Source: Taishania pollutisoli
GTDB lineage: Bacteria; Bacteroidota; Bacteroidia; Flavobacteriales_D; Crocinitomicaceae
Direction: 5' to 3'
Length of the DNA: 64,000 bases
Assembly: GCF_014518315.1 (NCBI RefSeq)
Contig: NZ_JACVEL010000007.1
Location: 62,001-126,000, forward strand
Shown one piece after another: positions 17,059 through 25,399 of this stretch. Under the pieces are notes generated by a model. It made no database searches, was not told where the DNA came from, and saw only the letters and a list, made by a program, of their open reading frames with translations. Position 1 is the first letter of the stretch, and the number at the start of each line of letters is the position of its first letter. Position numbers and translations under genes: made by a program.

Positions 17059-18069
17059 TCAGATTTTAACTGTTTTTTTCCATTGAATTCCACTGATATC
17101 CGTCAACTCCAATGTATACTTTCCCGACAGTTCCAAAAAGCGTTGATCCCGGAACGAAAGGGTGGCCTTTGCGCCTAACGGGATGATCAAACTGTATTTT
17201 CCCGGCTTAATCTTCGCAACATACGCATTGCTGATTTGTGTTTTCTTTAGTTGGGATAAATCGGATTGCTGCTGTTCAAATACCACCATTCCGTTTTCAT
17301 CCCTTAGCTGAATGTTAATCAGAAAAGAACCGTAAACATCTGCCCCTTCAACACGTGAAAGCGCAAAAGAAAAAGTCGTGCCCTGCATCTTCGGCTGACT
17401 AATAACGATCAATGGACGAACGGATTTGTTGTGAAGAGTTCCATAGACACCTCCGTGGAAATATTGATTGGTAAACAACGTTAATCCAAGGATTGCGACA
17501 GAACCGGATAGTACTATTTTGTGCAATACCGGTGCACTGAAGGGGGGTGCTGTCGATCCGGCCCATTGGAACCATTTTTTACGTGTAATTGCTTTATTAT
17601 GACTGATCAAATAATGATCAACAGTGTATGTTCCTCCTCCTGAAAGAAAAAGAACAAAACCGGCAGCAATTCCTAAAACGCCGATTTGCCACTCATCCAA
17701 ACACGTTGTTCCGATCCAACCTGATCCCAGTAAAATTCCCAGCGCAAGAAGGAATACACCGACACTCATCAACCGGGTAAACAGCCCCAGCATCAATAAT
17801 AAACCGACAATCCCTTCTATAATTGTGAATACGACCATTGCCCACCAGAGTGCTTCCGGATGTGATACAAGGTATTCGATAAGGGGTCTTATACCAAGTG
17901 CATTAGGAAGAAAGTGATTGAATTTTTCACCGATATAACCGGCCTCTTCCGGATTTAATTTGTTTTCTAAAACTAATCTTCTCCAGAAAGCGGAGAAATA
18001 GGTCCATCCCACGACCCAGCGCAGTGCAGTTGTAAACAGCCCTGCAGTTGCATACGATTGATTGTTCAT
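17059..18069 (-). CDS. DoxD-DoxA fusion, thiosulfate:quinone oxidoreductase-like
   Basis: This 336-residue protein has an N-terminal membrane region of four to five helices (residues 10-165) that matches DoxD, with the long loop and the helix G-W-T-Y-F-S-A-F-W-R-R. After a sixth helix near residue 190, a soluble beta-rich DoxA-like domain follows (residues 210-336). In archaea DoxD and DoxA are separate subunits that oxidise thiosulfate to tetrathionate and reduce quinone; fusions are known in Bacteroidota. It sits in an operon with a rhodanese-thioredoxin protein, which supports a role in sulfur-compound oxidation. Confidence 0.82.
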   Translation of the reverse strand: MNNQSYATAGLFTTALRWVVGWTYFSAFWRRLVLENKLNPEEAGYIGEKFNHFLPNALGIRPLIEYLVSHPEALWWAMVVFTIIEGIVGLLLMLGLFTRLMSVGVFLLALGILLGSGWIGTTCLDEWQIGVLGIAAGFVLFLSGGGTYTVDHYLISHNKAITRKKWFQWAGSTAPPFSAPVLHKIVLSGSVAILGLTLFTNQYFHGGVYGTLHNKSVRPLIVISQPKMQGTTFSFALSRVEGADVYGSFLINIQLRDENGMVVFEQQQSDLSQLKKTQISNAYVAKIKPGKYSLIIPLGAKATLSFRDQRFLELSGKYTLELTDISGIQWKKTVKI

Positions 18070-18160
18070 AACGAATAAGTTGTGATTCTGTATTATTTTT
18101 ACTGCCTGTGAACACAGGAAGCATACTGATTATTAGATTTTCCGAACGTAATGATCGATT

Positions 18161-18505
18161 CTATATCAGAAATTGTTCGTTTTGAATGTAGATAGAAACT
18201 TTTTTGCAGGGACCATCGATTGTGACGGAATGTTTTCCGGTTGTCGCTGATGTGATGAATACGGGGCTGTGCAGGTCGGGTAATTGGATGCGTTTAGCAG
18301 CCTGGTTGTATGTTTTCTTTTTTGATTGATCTGTTGTAAACTGACAAAACTGTGTTTTATTAGGTTTTCCGGTACCTTCGGACTGAGAAACGGGAATATT
18401 GAATGCATGTTTTATTTCCCGCTTAAGCGGGCAGGAAAGACAAAGCAGTAGCATCAGTGTGTAGATGAAACTTCTGTTTGCGATTTGTGTTACATTGACA
18501 AACAT
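18161..18505 (-). CDS. Small lipoprotein or secreted protein in the sulfur operon
   Basis: This 114-residue protein has a hydrophobic N-terminus with a possible lipobox (L-L-C-L-S-C), two further cysteines and a beta-rich C-terminus. It starts 14 bases after the rhodanese-thioredoxin stop and precedes DoxDA, so it is probably a true member of the operon. I do not recognise the family. A small periplasmic partner of the sulfur pathway is a guess from context only. Confidence 0.6.
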   Translation of the reverse strand: MFVNVTQIANRSFIYTLMLLLCLSCPLKREIKHAFNIPVSQSEGTGKPNKTQFCQFTTDQSKKKTYNQAAKRIQLPDLHSPVFITSATTGKHSVTIDGPCKKVSIYIQNEQFLI

Positions 18506-18519
18506 GCTGTGTAGCTTGA

Positions 18520-19230
18520 TTAACGGTTAGTGGTTAGTTGCTCGCGAACTTTTCCTTCTTCAACAAATCCGAGGTTATCCCAAATCAGCTCTTTGTTTTT
18601 GTACAACTTCAATACAGGTAGAGCTGTCACGTTCAGTTGTCGGCATAAATCCGGATTTTTATCGGCATCAATGCGGATAACGGTCACATATTCTTTTGAA
18701 TCCTCTGTTATTTTGTTGAGATAAGGTTCCATTTTTTTGCATGGTCCGCACCATTCAGCGTAGAAATCAATCAACACCAATTTTTCAGAGTCGATGAGTG
18801 TATTGTATTGATTCACACTGATCGCGTCGGATAACGGAGCACCGTTTACTTCCGGAAGTTGTCGGGCACGCCATTGCATCATTCCGCCGTCCATTTCATA
18901 TACTTCCCGGAATCCGTTTTTTCGCATCGTCGCAGCTGCCGATGCACTTCTTCCACCACTCAAACAGTAAACGAATACGGGTTTCGTTTTATCCAATGAT
19001 GCTACTTTCTTCATGAAGTCATCGCTATTCCAGTTGAAGTTAATGGCATGCAGGAGGTGTCCCCCTTCAAATTCTTCCGGTGTTCTCACATCGATCAGTT
19101 GCGGGGCTCCCAATTCATTAATTTTTTGAGAAAACTCGACCGCCGAAAGTTGTGTTTTGTCCGGATTGTTTTGCCCGCTGCTGCAACCAAACAACAACAG
19201 TGTAATGACAGATAACATGTATTTGTACAT
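18520..19230 (-). CDS. Rhodanese-thioredoxin fusion lipoprotein
   Basis: This 236-residue lipoprotein (lipobox L-L-F-G-C) has a rhodanese domain (about residues 30-120; active loop C-L-S-G-G-R-S and the family motif D-V-R-T-P-E-E-F) fused to a thioredoxin domain (about 130-236; active site W-C-G-P-C-K). It would act on the periplasmic face and could carry sulfane sulfur and reduce disulfides in one protein. The ATG at 19230 is 2 bases after the TrxA stop. The upstream in-frame TTG at 19236 is not needed. Confidence 0.9.
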   Translation of the reverse strand: MYKYMLSVITLLLFGCSSGQNNPDKTQLSAVEFSQKINELGAPQLIDVRTPEEFEGGHLLHAINFNWNSDDFMKKVASLDKTKPVFVYCLSGGRSASAAATMRKNGFREVYEMDGGMMQWRARQLPEVNGAPLSDAISVNQYNTLIDSEKLVLIDFYAEWCGPCKKMEPYLNKITEDSKEYVTVIRIDADKNPDLCRQLNVTALPVLKLYKNKELIWDNLGFVEEGKVREQLTTNR

Positions 19231-19232
19231 AA

Positions 19233-19526
19233 TCAATAATTTTCTTTGATCAAACGCTCCAGTTCATTGGCAGGAAATGTTCCGGATTGCCTCCATTTCA
19301 ATTCTCCGTTCTTAAAGATAATAAATGTCGGAACACCCCGAATCTGAAATTGTTGTGCAACCTGCGGGTTCTTGTCAACATCTATTTTGATGATAGAGGC
19401 ATGTTCTCCGACACGGTGTTTTACATCTTCCAACACAGGAGCCATCATTTTGCACGGTCCGCACCACTCTGCAAAAAAGTCAACCAGTGTTGGTTTATCC
19501 TGATTAATGATTTCCTGAAACGTCAT
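19233..19526 (-). CDS. Thioredoxin
   Basis: This 97-residue protein is a complete thioredoxin with the active site W-C-G-P-C-K and the cis-proline segment R-G-V-P-T-F. It has no signal peptide when started at ATG 19526, so it is cytoplasmic. The longer reading frame from 19565 is not supported because its extra residues do not fit the family. It is the first gene of the operon with the rhodanese-thioredoxin protein, the small lipoprotein and DoxDA, so it may serve that pathway rather than being the main cellular thioredoxin. Confidence 0.9.
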   Translation of the reverse strand: MTFQEIINQDKPTLVDFFAEWCGPCKMMAPVLEDVKHRVGEHASIIKIDVDKNPQVAQQFQIRGVPTFIIFKNGELKWRQSGTFPANELERLIKENY

Positions 19527-19699
19527 GATAACTGTATTTTCTACAAAGTTGCAACATTTTGTCAAGTTGTTATGTGATAAATGTTACAGAATACGTTAAA
19601 AGATTCTTAAATAAGTACATTTATAAAAAACAGCGCACGTTGATTACCGATAGATGGATGTAAAACGTCGTCACGAAAAGAATAGTTTCTGTTGGACAG

Positions 19700-20500
19700 C
19701 TAATACCGCGCAGTCAGATAGTTCATGACATTTCCTTGTGAGGCAACATTGACAGAGGTTGCCGCCTGATTTTTAAACGGACGTTTTGAAGCGTCTACTG
19801 AAATGTCTTTTGCAGAAGTTGCCGGAGCACTTACCTTTTTGTATGTACTCTGAGCTGGCTGCATCAATTGATCCGCATTTACAGATTCTTCTTTTACTGT
19901 TTCTGTGATTACTTCCTGTTCTGATGGATTAATGGATTTCATGGAAAAAGTACGGATTGTATTCGCATTTGGTGCCGCAACAATCGGAGGGACTGCCGGA
20001 GTTTCCTGCTGACGCCCGGAAGTGTTATCTGCTTGCTGTTCCTTTTCTCGGGTTGTCAATTGTGTTTCGGATGCATTCAATGGCTGTGGTTGTGTATCTG
20101 TAACAGACTTTTCTGGGGTTATTGTGTCCGATTTTGGTGCAGTATTCTCTGCCAGTTGTTGAGTTGCCGGAACGGTATCGTGGTTATTGAGAAAGAAGAA
20201 CCACACGGCGAATCCAATGGTTACAACTGCTGCAACCTGGATTACAGGAATGAGGTAAGATGGGATAAATCTCCGGGTTTTTACATGCGTTTGATCGAAC
20301 AGGTTGTCCAATTTTTCTTTGGTTGCATCCCGTGGCGATAATTTAGGCCCTCCCGCAACTGATTTTGAATGAATCAGTACCTGTTTCATTGCGTTGAACG
20401 CTTCTTCGGTCTTACAGAATTCCTCCATTTCAGCTAACTCAGATGCTGTCAACTGGTGGAATTCCTTTTCCAGTATTGTATCAAAAATATCCTTAACCAT
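19700..20500 (-). CDS. Putative anti-sigma factor (single-pass membrane protein)
   Basis: This 266-residue protein has a soluble N-terminus of about 90 residues, one membrane helix (I-Q-V-A-A-V-V-T-I-G-F-A-V-W-F-F, about residues 87-105) and a Pro/Thr/Gln-rich periplasmic tail. It overlaps the ECF sigma gene by 8 bases, the usual order for a sigma/anti-sigma pair. No zinc-finger His-Cys motif is visible, so the anti-sigma role rests on position and topology. The low-complexity tail could sense the envelope. Confidence 0.75.
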   Translation of the reverse strand: MVKDIFDTILEKEFHQLTASELAEMEEFCKTEEAFNAMKQVLIHSKSVAGGPKLSPRDATKEKLDNLFDQTHVKTRRFIPSYLIPVIQVAAVVTIGFAVWFFFLNNHDTVPATQQLAENTAPKSDTITPEKSVTDTQPQPLNASETQLTTREKEQQADNTSGRQQETPAVPPIVAAPNANTIRTFSMKSINPSEQEVITETVKEESVNADQLMQPAQSTYKKVSAPATSAKDISVDASKRPFKNQAATSVNVASQGNVMNYLTARY

Positions 20501-21092
20501 GGTGCTTTGATTTTTCCGGTTGATAATGAACTAATTCTTCCGCGAGGTATTTGGTGGCGTAGAAAATCCGTGATTTGATGGTTCCTTCGCTGATTTTCAG
20601 TATTTCTGCGATTTCCTTAATGGAAAGTCCTTCAATGTGTCTGAATACAAATGCTTCCCGGTGTTTTTCATCTAATTCGTCCAGTTTTTGTTTAAATTCT
20701 TCTCCAAACAACGTGTGATGGGTTTGTTGCAACGCATTTACAGTCTCGTCACTCACAGCCGTATATTCTTCCAACCCGTTTTTTGTCCCGGATCGAACCT
20801 CCTGCCGTTTGTACTCGTTTTTACACATATTATTTGCTACTGAATAAACCCATGTTTTGAATGATCTCGAAGCATCGAATGATGTTGGCTTCTGAATAAT
20901 TTTTGCAAACAAATCGTGCACAAAATCTTCTGCTTTTTCCCGATCTTTCCACAGCATCCGGTGAAAATAATTAAGCAACGGAGTCGCGTAACGTAAATAC
21001 AAATCATCAAACGCACGTTTATCACCTGACGCAATTTTTTGCATCAGCACTTCATCCGTTAGATCCTTGTATGACGTTTTGAAAAACCTCAT
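20493..21092 (-). CDS. ECF RNA polymerase sigma factor
   Basis: This 199-residue protein has a sigma-70 region 2 (about residues 22-95, with D-x-V-x-D-L-F near the end) and a region 4 helix-turn-helix (about 135-190, with L-S-I-K-E-I-A-E-I-L-K-I-S-E-G-T-I-K-S-R). It is probably held by the membrane protein encoded next. The start overlaps the stop of the upstream secreted-protein gene in ATGA, so all three genes are one operon. The target promoters cannot be told from the window. Confidence 0.92.
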   Translation of the reverse strand: MRFFKTSYKDLTDEVLMQKIASGDKRAFDDLYLRYATPLLNYFHRMLWKDREKAEDFVHDLFAKIIQKPTSFDASRSFKTWVYSVANNMCKNEYKRQEVRSGTKNGLEEYTAVSDETVNALQQTHHTLFGEEFKQKLDELDEKHREAFVFRHIEGLSIKEIAEILKISEGTIKSRIFYATKYLAEELVHYQPEKSKHHG

Positions 21093-22180
21093 TCGTTTAC
21101 CCCCAGCTCTTTCATTAAATTCGTATTTCCAATATTCTCACCGATTTGCCGGATCGAATTTTTAATTTCATTTGCCAACCTGCCATTGTTTTCCGCTTTG
21201 TAATACATATACAAATTGAGCAGAACCGGAAGGTAATTTGCTGACAACTGCTTGCCTGTCTGGCTTTTGTATTTCACAATAACCCCTTTATTCATCCCTG
21301 TCCACAGTCTGGTGTTTAACTCACTGTTTTGAAAAACAGCAGGCGAGTACCGAAAGGTCAATCCGACAGGGTAGAGGCGCTGTTCCATATCCGTAAAATA
21401 AGCCGAAGGAATCGTCAGTGATAAGTAAATGGGCGCTTCTTGATTCGATGTGCAGAATTCTTTTAAATACTGTGTGTTGACCTGATTCGTTTCAGGGATT
21501 GAAAGATCCTCATTGGAAAGCTGCTTTCTAAACTCACTGCTTTGCAGAAGATGCATTGGAATGACCCGTACGTCATTTCTGTATTTTTCAATGCGCTGTA
21601 AGTGAATGATCGGATAACTGTCATGAATGCCGTGCGTGATTAATATTCCGTTGGAAGGAATGCTTGCCAGCACATCTTTCGCATAGGAAAAGTCATCTGT
21701 ATTCCATACATTTTGCTTCGCCAGTTCTTTCAAATCCGTTATGAGCGTAGTTTGATCATTGAGAATATAGCTGACACCAACAGATTGCAACAATACATAT
21801 TGATTCTTTGGTTGAAGTACTTTCGCTTTCTCCAAAAAATCCTTCTTTGAAAGGTCATAGTTTCCAGCCATGAATACGCTTAAATTGTAATCGAAACCGT
21901 TTGCATCTTCTTGTCTGTTCAGTTCTACAAAATCATTCATCCGTCGTTGTTGCTGAACGGTTGGATTTTTCTGTTCGGGAGATGAATTTGCTTGTTGATA
22001 CAGTTTGTAAAATTCATTTCCAGTCTGTATTGTTGCTGTCTGTGGAACAGTTACTTCTTCTGTTTCCTTCAAAACAGAAGGTTCAGCACTATTTGTAACA
22101 GCACTGTTTCGTTCAACGGGTGGTTGAGCAAGTACTGTTACAGATACAGTCATAAACAGGAAAAACAAATACTTTTTCAT
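21089..22180 (-). CDS. Secreted protein with a domain like the soluble tail of DUF2723 proteins
   Basis: This 363-residue protein has a signal peptide (ends near V-L-A-Q). Its mid-part contains I-L-I-T-H-G-I-H-D-S-Y-P-I and R-N-D-V-R-V-I-P. This resembles the I-L-F-T-N-G-D-N-D-T-F-P and R-x-D-V-R-V segment found after the membrane part of DUF2723 (O-mannosyltransferase-like) proteins. Here the transferase part is absent, so it could be a stand-alone version of that tail. It is first in the sigma-factor operon. ATG 22180 is chosen because the signal peptide starts there. Confidence 0.7.
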   Translation of the reverse strand: MKKYLFFLFMTVSVTVLAQPPVERNSAVTNSAEPSVLKETEEVTVPQTATIQTGNEFYKLYQQANSSPEQKNPTVQQQRRMNDFVELNRQEDANGFDYNLSVFMAGNYDLSKKDFLEKAKVLQPKNQYVLLQSVGVSYILNDQTTLITDLKELAKQNVWNTDDFSYAKDVLASIPSNGILITHGIHDSYPIIHLQRIEKYRNDVRVIPMHLLQSSEFRKQLSNEDLSIPETNQVNTQYLKEFCTSNQEAPIYLSLTIPSAYFTDMEQRLYPVGLTFRYSPAVFQNSELNTRLWTGMNKGVIVKYKSQTGKQLSANYLPVLLNLYMYYKAENNGRLANEIKNSIRQIGENIGNTNLMKELGVNE

Positions 22181-22231
22181 TGTTCTTTTTTTTGTCAATC
22201 AAACTTCTGTACAGCCAGGTCCTTAAAACGT

Positions 22232-22960
22232 TCAATTGACCGAATGATTATTTTTTAGCGTTGACCGGATTTCATCCAGGATGCGCTTTACCCGGTTCTC
22301 ATCGATTGCCAGAAAAGTCTCGGAAAAGAAAGACTCTTCATCCACTACTGTCTTTACTGTTCCTGAAAAATGAATGGCATCCGGCTCTACTTCATGAATA
22401 ATTTTTGAAACATTGGCTGCGTTGACACCGCCACCTGGCATCAACTCAAGATGTCCTGCGATATAGCCTTTCATCTCTTTCAGCACAGGGATTCCGTTAT
22501 TAATGTTACTCGCCAGTCCGGAAGTAAGCAAACGTGTGATTCCAGCATTGATCAGGATATCCAGTCGTTTCTGCCAATCCAGTACGCAGTCGTCAAAGGC
22601 ACGATGATACGTCACTTCCATTCCTTCGGCGGCGTCCATAAAGGCTTTCAATGCTTCTTCATCGATTGCTCTGTAGTTGTTCAATGCCCCGACAACAACA
22701 CCTGCCGCTCCCATTTTTTTCGCAAACCGGATGTCCGATACCATAATGGTGATTTCTTCTTTTGAATAATAAAAACCTCCGGGACGTGGACGGATCAATA
22801 CATGAGTCTCCATTCCTGAGTTTACGGCATATTCAATTCTTCCTGCAGAGGGCGTAATTCCACCCTGAACCAGGTTTTCGCACAACTCTATGCGATCAAA
22901 ATTCAGTTGCTTTGCCAGTTTTATTGCCGTTACTGAAGCGGCACACAATTCGATTTTCAT
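22232..22960 (-). CDS. cutC: CutC family protein
   Basis: This 242-residue protein is a complete CutC TIM barrel: N-terminal M-K-I-E-L-C-A-A-S, then R-I-E-L-C-E-N-L-x-x-G-G-x-T-P-S, H-V-L-I-R-P-R-P-G-G-F and the C-terminal half with M-P-G-G-G-V. The family was named for copper homeostasis, but its biochemical role is disputed. It begins 24 bases after the GH20 stop, and this arrangement suggests a link to N-acetylglucosamine-glycan breakdown rather than copper. No metal-binding motif is obvious in the sequence. Confidence 0.92.
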   Translation of the reverse strand: MKIELCAASVTAIKLAKQLNFDRIELCENLVQGGITPSAGRIEYAVNSGMETHVLIRPRPGGFYYSKEEITIMVSDIRFAKKMGAAGVVVGALNNYRAIDEEALKAFMDAAEGMEVTYHRAFDDCVLDWQKRLDILINAGITRLLTSGLASNINNGIPVLKEMKGYIAGHLELMPGGGVNAANVSKIIHEVEPDAIHFSGTVKTVVDEESFFSETFLAIDENRVKRILDEIRSTLKNNHSVN

Positions 22961-22984
22961 ATGCTAACAGTATCAATAAGTGTT

Positions 22985-25240
22985 TTATTCAAAAATTAAT
23001 TCATCCAGAAAAGTAAATGGTTTGTATCCTTCTCCGGGCATTCCTTCAGGAATTGCCTCCAATGCTGTGTATACAAATTTTAATTGTTTGTGCTTTCCTT
23101 TTAATGCGATCTTCGTTTGCTCCCCTGTCACTTTTTGACGGGCAATTTCTTTCCAGTTATTTCCGTCGTCAGAGGCATAGACGATAATGGATTCAGGTAG
23201 ATGTATCCATGAGGTCGTAGCATTTAGTGCGCTTGCTATTACAGATTTATAGTTTATTTTTTCATCCGTTCGAACAATGAATTCTACATTTCCTTGATTG
23301 AAACCCAACCACTGACTACCGTTCCAGGGACGCGCCCCTAAAATACCATCAATGAGGGTGGATTCAAGATTGTGTGCGTACCGTTTGTTGGGGGGAGTAA
23401 TGAATTCGATATCCAGCCCGATTCCTTTGTGGTTGATGAAATTGATGGTCGATGAAGAATGAAATTTATTTTCAAAAGCTGTGATGCGATACGTCTTTGT
23501 GTCGGAGCCGGAACGACTGAAATAAATGGAGGAGCCCATGATAATCAATTCCTTTCCTTTTTTCTGAGAAGTACATTTTAATGCCATGTTCACCGGATTT
23601 TTTTCGATTGAGGTTCCTGTGATCACAATCCCCCGGTCTTCTTTTGTAATTTGAAAAACCGGTTTGGCGAATGAAAGCGCATAATTTACATTCCAGGCTT
23701 TTAAGAGATCAAACTGTCGGTTGGAAAGCGTCTGAATGAATGTCTGATAGTCAGGTTTGTTCTCGCTCCACGTATTCTGAATCATTGCCAATGCCCGTGG
23801 ATAAACCATGTATTCTACCTGTTTGAAATCGGCGATGTATTCCGTCCAGAGATTTGCCTGGGCACCAAGGATGTATTGTTTGTTTTCTGCACTGATTCCG
23901 GCAGGAACAGGATTATAGGCATATACTTTTTCAAGTGGCGTATATCCTCCGAATGCCAACGGTTCAGTTTGACTGTCTCCCTGATAGTGATCAAAATAAC
24001 AATGAGAACCGGGCGTCATCACCACTTCGTGTTGCTCGTTGGCAGCAGCGATCCCGCCTTCTTCACCCCGCCAGCTCATTACAGCGGCATTGGGACTTAA
24101 TCCTCCTTCCAGTATTTCATCCCACCCGATCAGTTTCCGACCTTTCTTTGTCAGGAACTCATCCATCTGCCGGATAAACCAACTTTGCAGCTCATGTTCA
24201 TCTTTCAATTGGTGGTTGCGGATGTTGTTCTGGCATTTTTCACAGGCTTTCCAACGTGTTTTCGGAGCTTCATCGCCACCGATGTGAATGTATTCGGACG
24301 GAAACAATTCGATCACCTCTGTAAGCACATCCTGCAAAAAGGAAATAGTTTCTTGTTTCGAACAAAAAATATCGTCAAATACTCCCCACAAACCGGTCAC
24401 CGGTTGTTGCATTCCCGTACACGATAATTGAGGATAAGCGGCCAGCGCCGCACGGGCATGTCCGGGCATTTCGATTTCAGGTACAATAGTCACGCCTCTG
24501 TCTGATGCATAACGGACAACTTCTTTTATTTGTTCCTGTGTATAAAAACCGCCATAGTGTTCTGTATTCCATGTGCGCGGAGATGTATTGTAGTGATCGT
24601 TCAGAGTAGAGTCCCGGTATGCTCCGATTTCCGTCAGCAACGGGTATTTTTTGATTTCAATCCGCCACCCCTGATCGTCCGTCAGGTGCCAGTGAAATGT
24701 ATTGTATTTGTAAAATGACATGATGTCGATGTAGCGTTTCACTTCATCAACGGTGAAGAAATGCCGGCAGACATCCAGGTGCAGACCTCGCCACGGAAAT
24801 TGCGCATGGTCTTTTAATGTAAAAGGATGAATGCTTAGCTGATTCCCTTCGTCTTCAATCAATTGCAACAATGTGCTGTATGCGTACAACAAACTGGCAG
24901 GAGTTGTATACTGAATATCTGCAAATTTGCCATTGAAGGACAATTCATAAAAATCGTTTTCAGGATGTTTTTCTGTCGTTTGATGCAACCTGACTTTTAA
25001 TGCAACCGGAATAGCATCGGATTTCTTTTCTACCAGGTGCCGGAATGTATTGTTCCAGGAGAGTAACACGTCAGATGTTCCTTTAGGAAGTCCGGTTATA
25101 TCTGCAATCAGTATTGAAAATTTAAATGATTCTCCCGGCGATTGCTCATAAAATTGTGGTGTTGGAATGACATGAGACTGTGAGAAACTAACGGAAGTTA
25201 CTCCAAATAAAAAGAGGAACAGGAGGGTAATTGGCTTCAT
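22985..25240 (-). CDS. GH20 beta-N-acetylhexosaminidase
   Basis: This 751-residue secreted enzyme has a signal peptide of about 20 residues, an N-terminal GH20b-type domain, and the GH20 TIM barrel with the catalytic pair D323-E324 in G-G-D-E-A-P and the segment W-H-L-T-D-D-Q-G-W. The C-terminus (about 600-751) holds a beta-sandwich of the discoidin type, probably for sugar binding. It removes terminal GlcNAc or GalNAc from glycans. It is followed by cutC 24 bases later. Confidence 0.93.
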   Translation of the reverse strand: MKPITLLFLFLFGVTSVSFSQSHVIPTPQFYEQSPGESFKFSILIADITGLPKGTSDVLLSWNNTFRHLVEKKSDAIPVALKVRLHQTTEKHPENDFYELSFNGKFADIQYTTPASLLYAYSTLLQLIEDEGNQLSIHPFTLKDHAQFPWRGLHLDVCRHFFTVDEVKRYIDIMSFYKYNTFHWHLTDDQGWRIEIKKYPLLTEIGAYRDSTLNDHYNTSPRTWNTEHYGGFYTQEQIKEVVRYASDRGVTIVPEIEMPGHARAALAAYPQLSCTGMQQPVTGLWGVFDDIFCSKQETISFLQDVLTEVIELFPSEYIHIGGDEAPKTRWKACEKCQNNIRNHQLKDEHELQSWFIRQMDEFLTKKGRKLIGWDEILEGGLSPNAAVMSWRGEEGGIAAANEQHEVVMTPGSHCYFDHYQGDSQTEPLAFGGYTPLEKVYAYNPVPAGISAENKQYILGAQANLWTEYIADFKQVEYMVYPRALAMIQNTWSENKPDYQTFIQTLSNRQFDLLKAWNVNYALSFAKPVFQITKEDRGIVITGTSIEKNPVNMALKCTSQKKGKELIIMGSSIYFSRSGSDTKTYRITAFENKFHSSSTINFINHKGIGLDIEFITPPNKRYAHNLESTLIDGILGARPWNGSQWLGFNQGNVEFIVRTDEKINYKSVIASALNATTSWIHLPESIIVYASDDGNNWKEIARQKVTGEQTKIALKGKHKQLKFVYTALEAIPEGMPGEGYKPFTFLDELIFE

Positions 25241-25345
25241 TTTTCTTAAAGATTCGTACTAAATTAAAGAAAAATAGATGAACACACAACAATTTGATAT
25301 GACATCTGGTAGCACGGATTGTATTCAATGCTGTATTTTTAATTT

Positions 25346-25390
25346 ATATTCCGCCAAAAATCTATTTTTTTGGTTATTTTGGCGGAATAT
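25346..25390. repeat. Left 45-nt hairpin bracketing the ATPase-nuclease gene
   Basis: Arms ATATTCCGCCAAAA (25346-25359) and TTTTGGCGGAATAT (25377-25390) are perfectly complementary, with a 17-base loop. The hairpin ends 9 bases before the start codon at 25400. The same arms and the same total length recur after the gene at 26813-26857. It could be an operator, an RNA hairpin or an element end. Confidence 0.9.
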
Positions 25391-25399
25391 AAAAATGTT

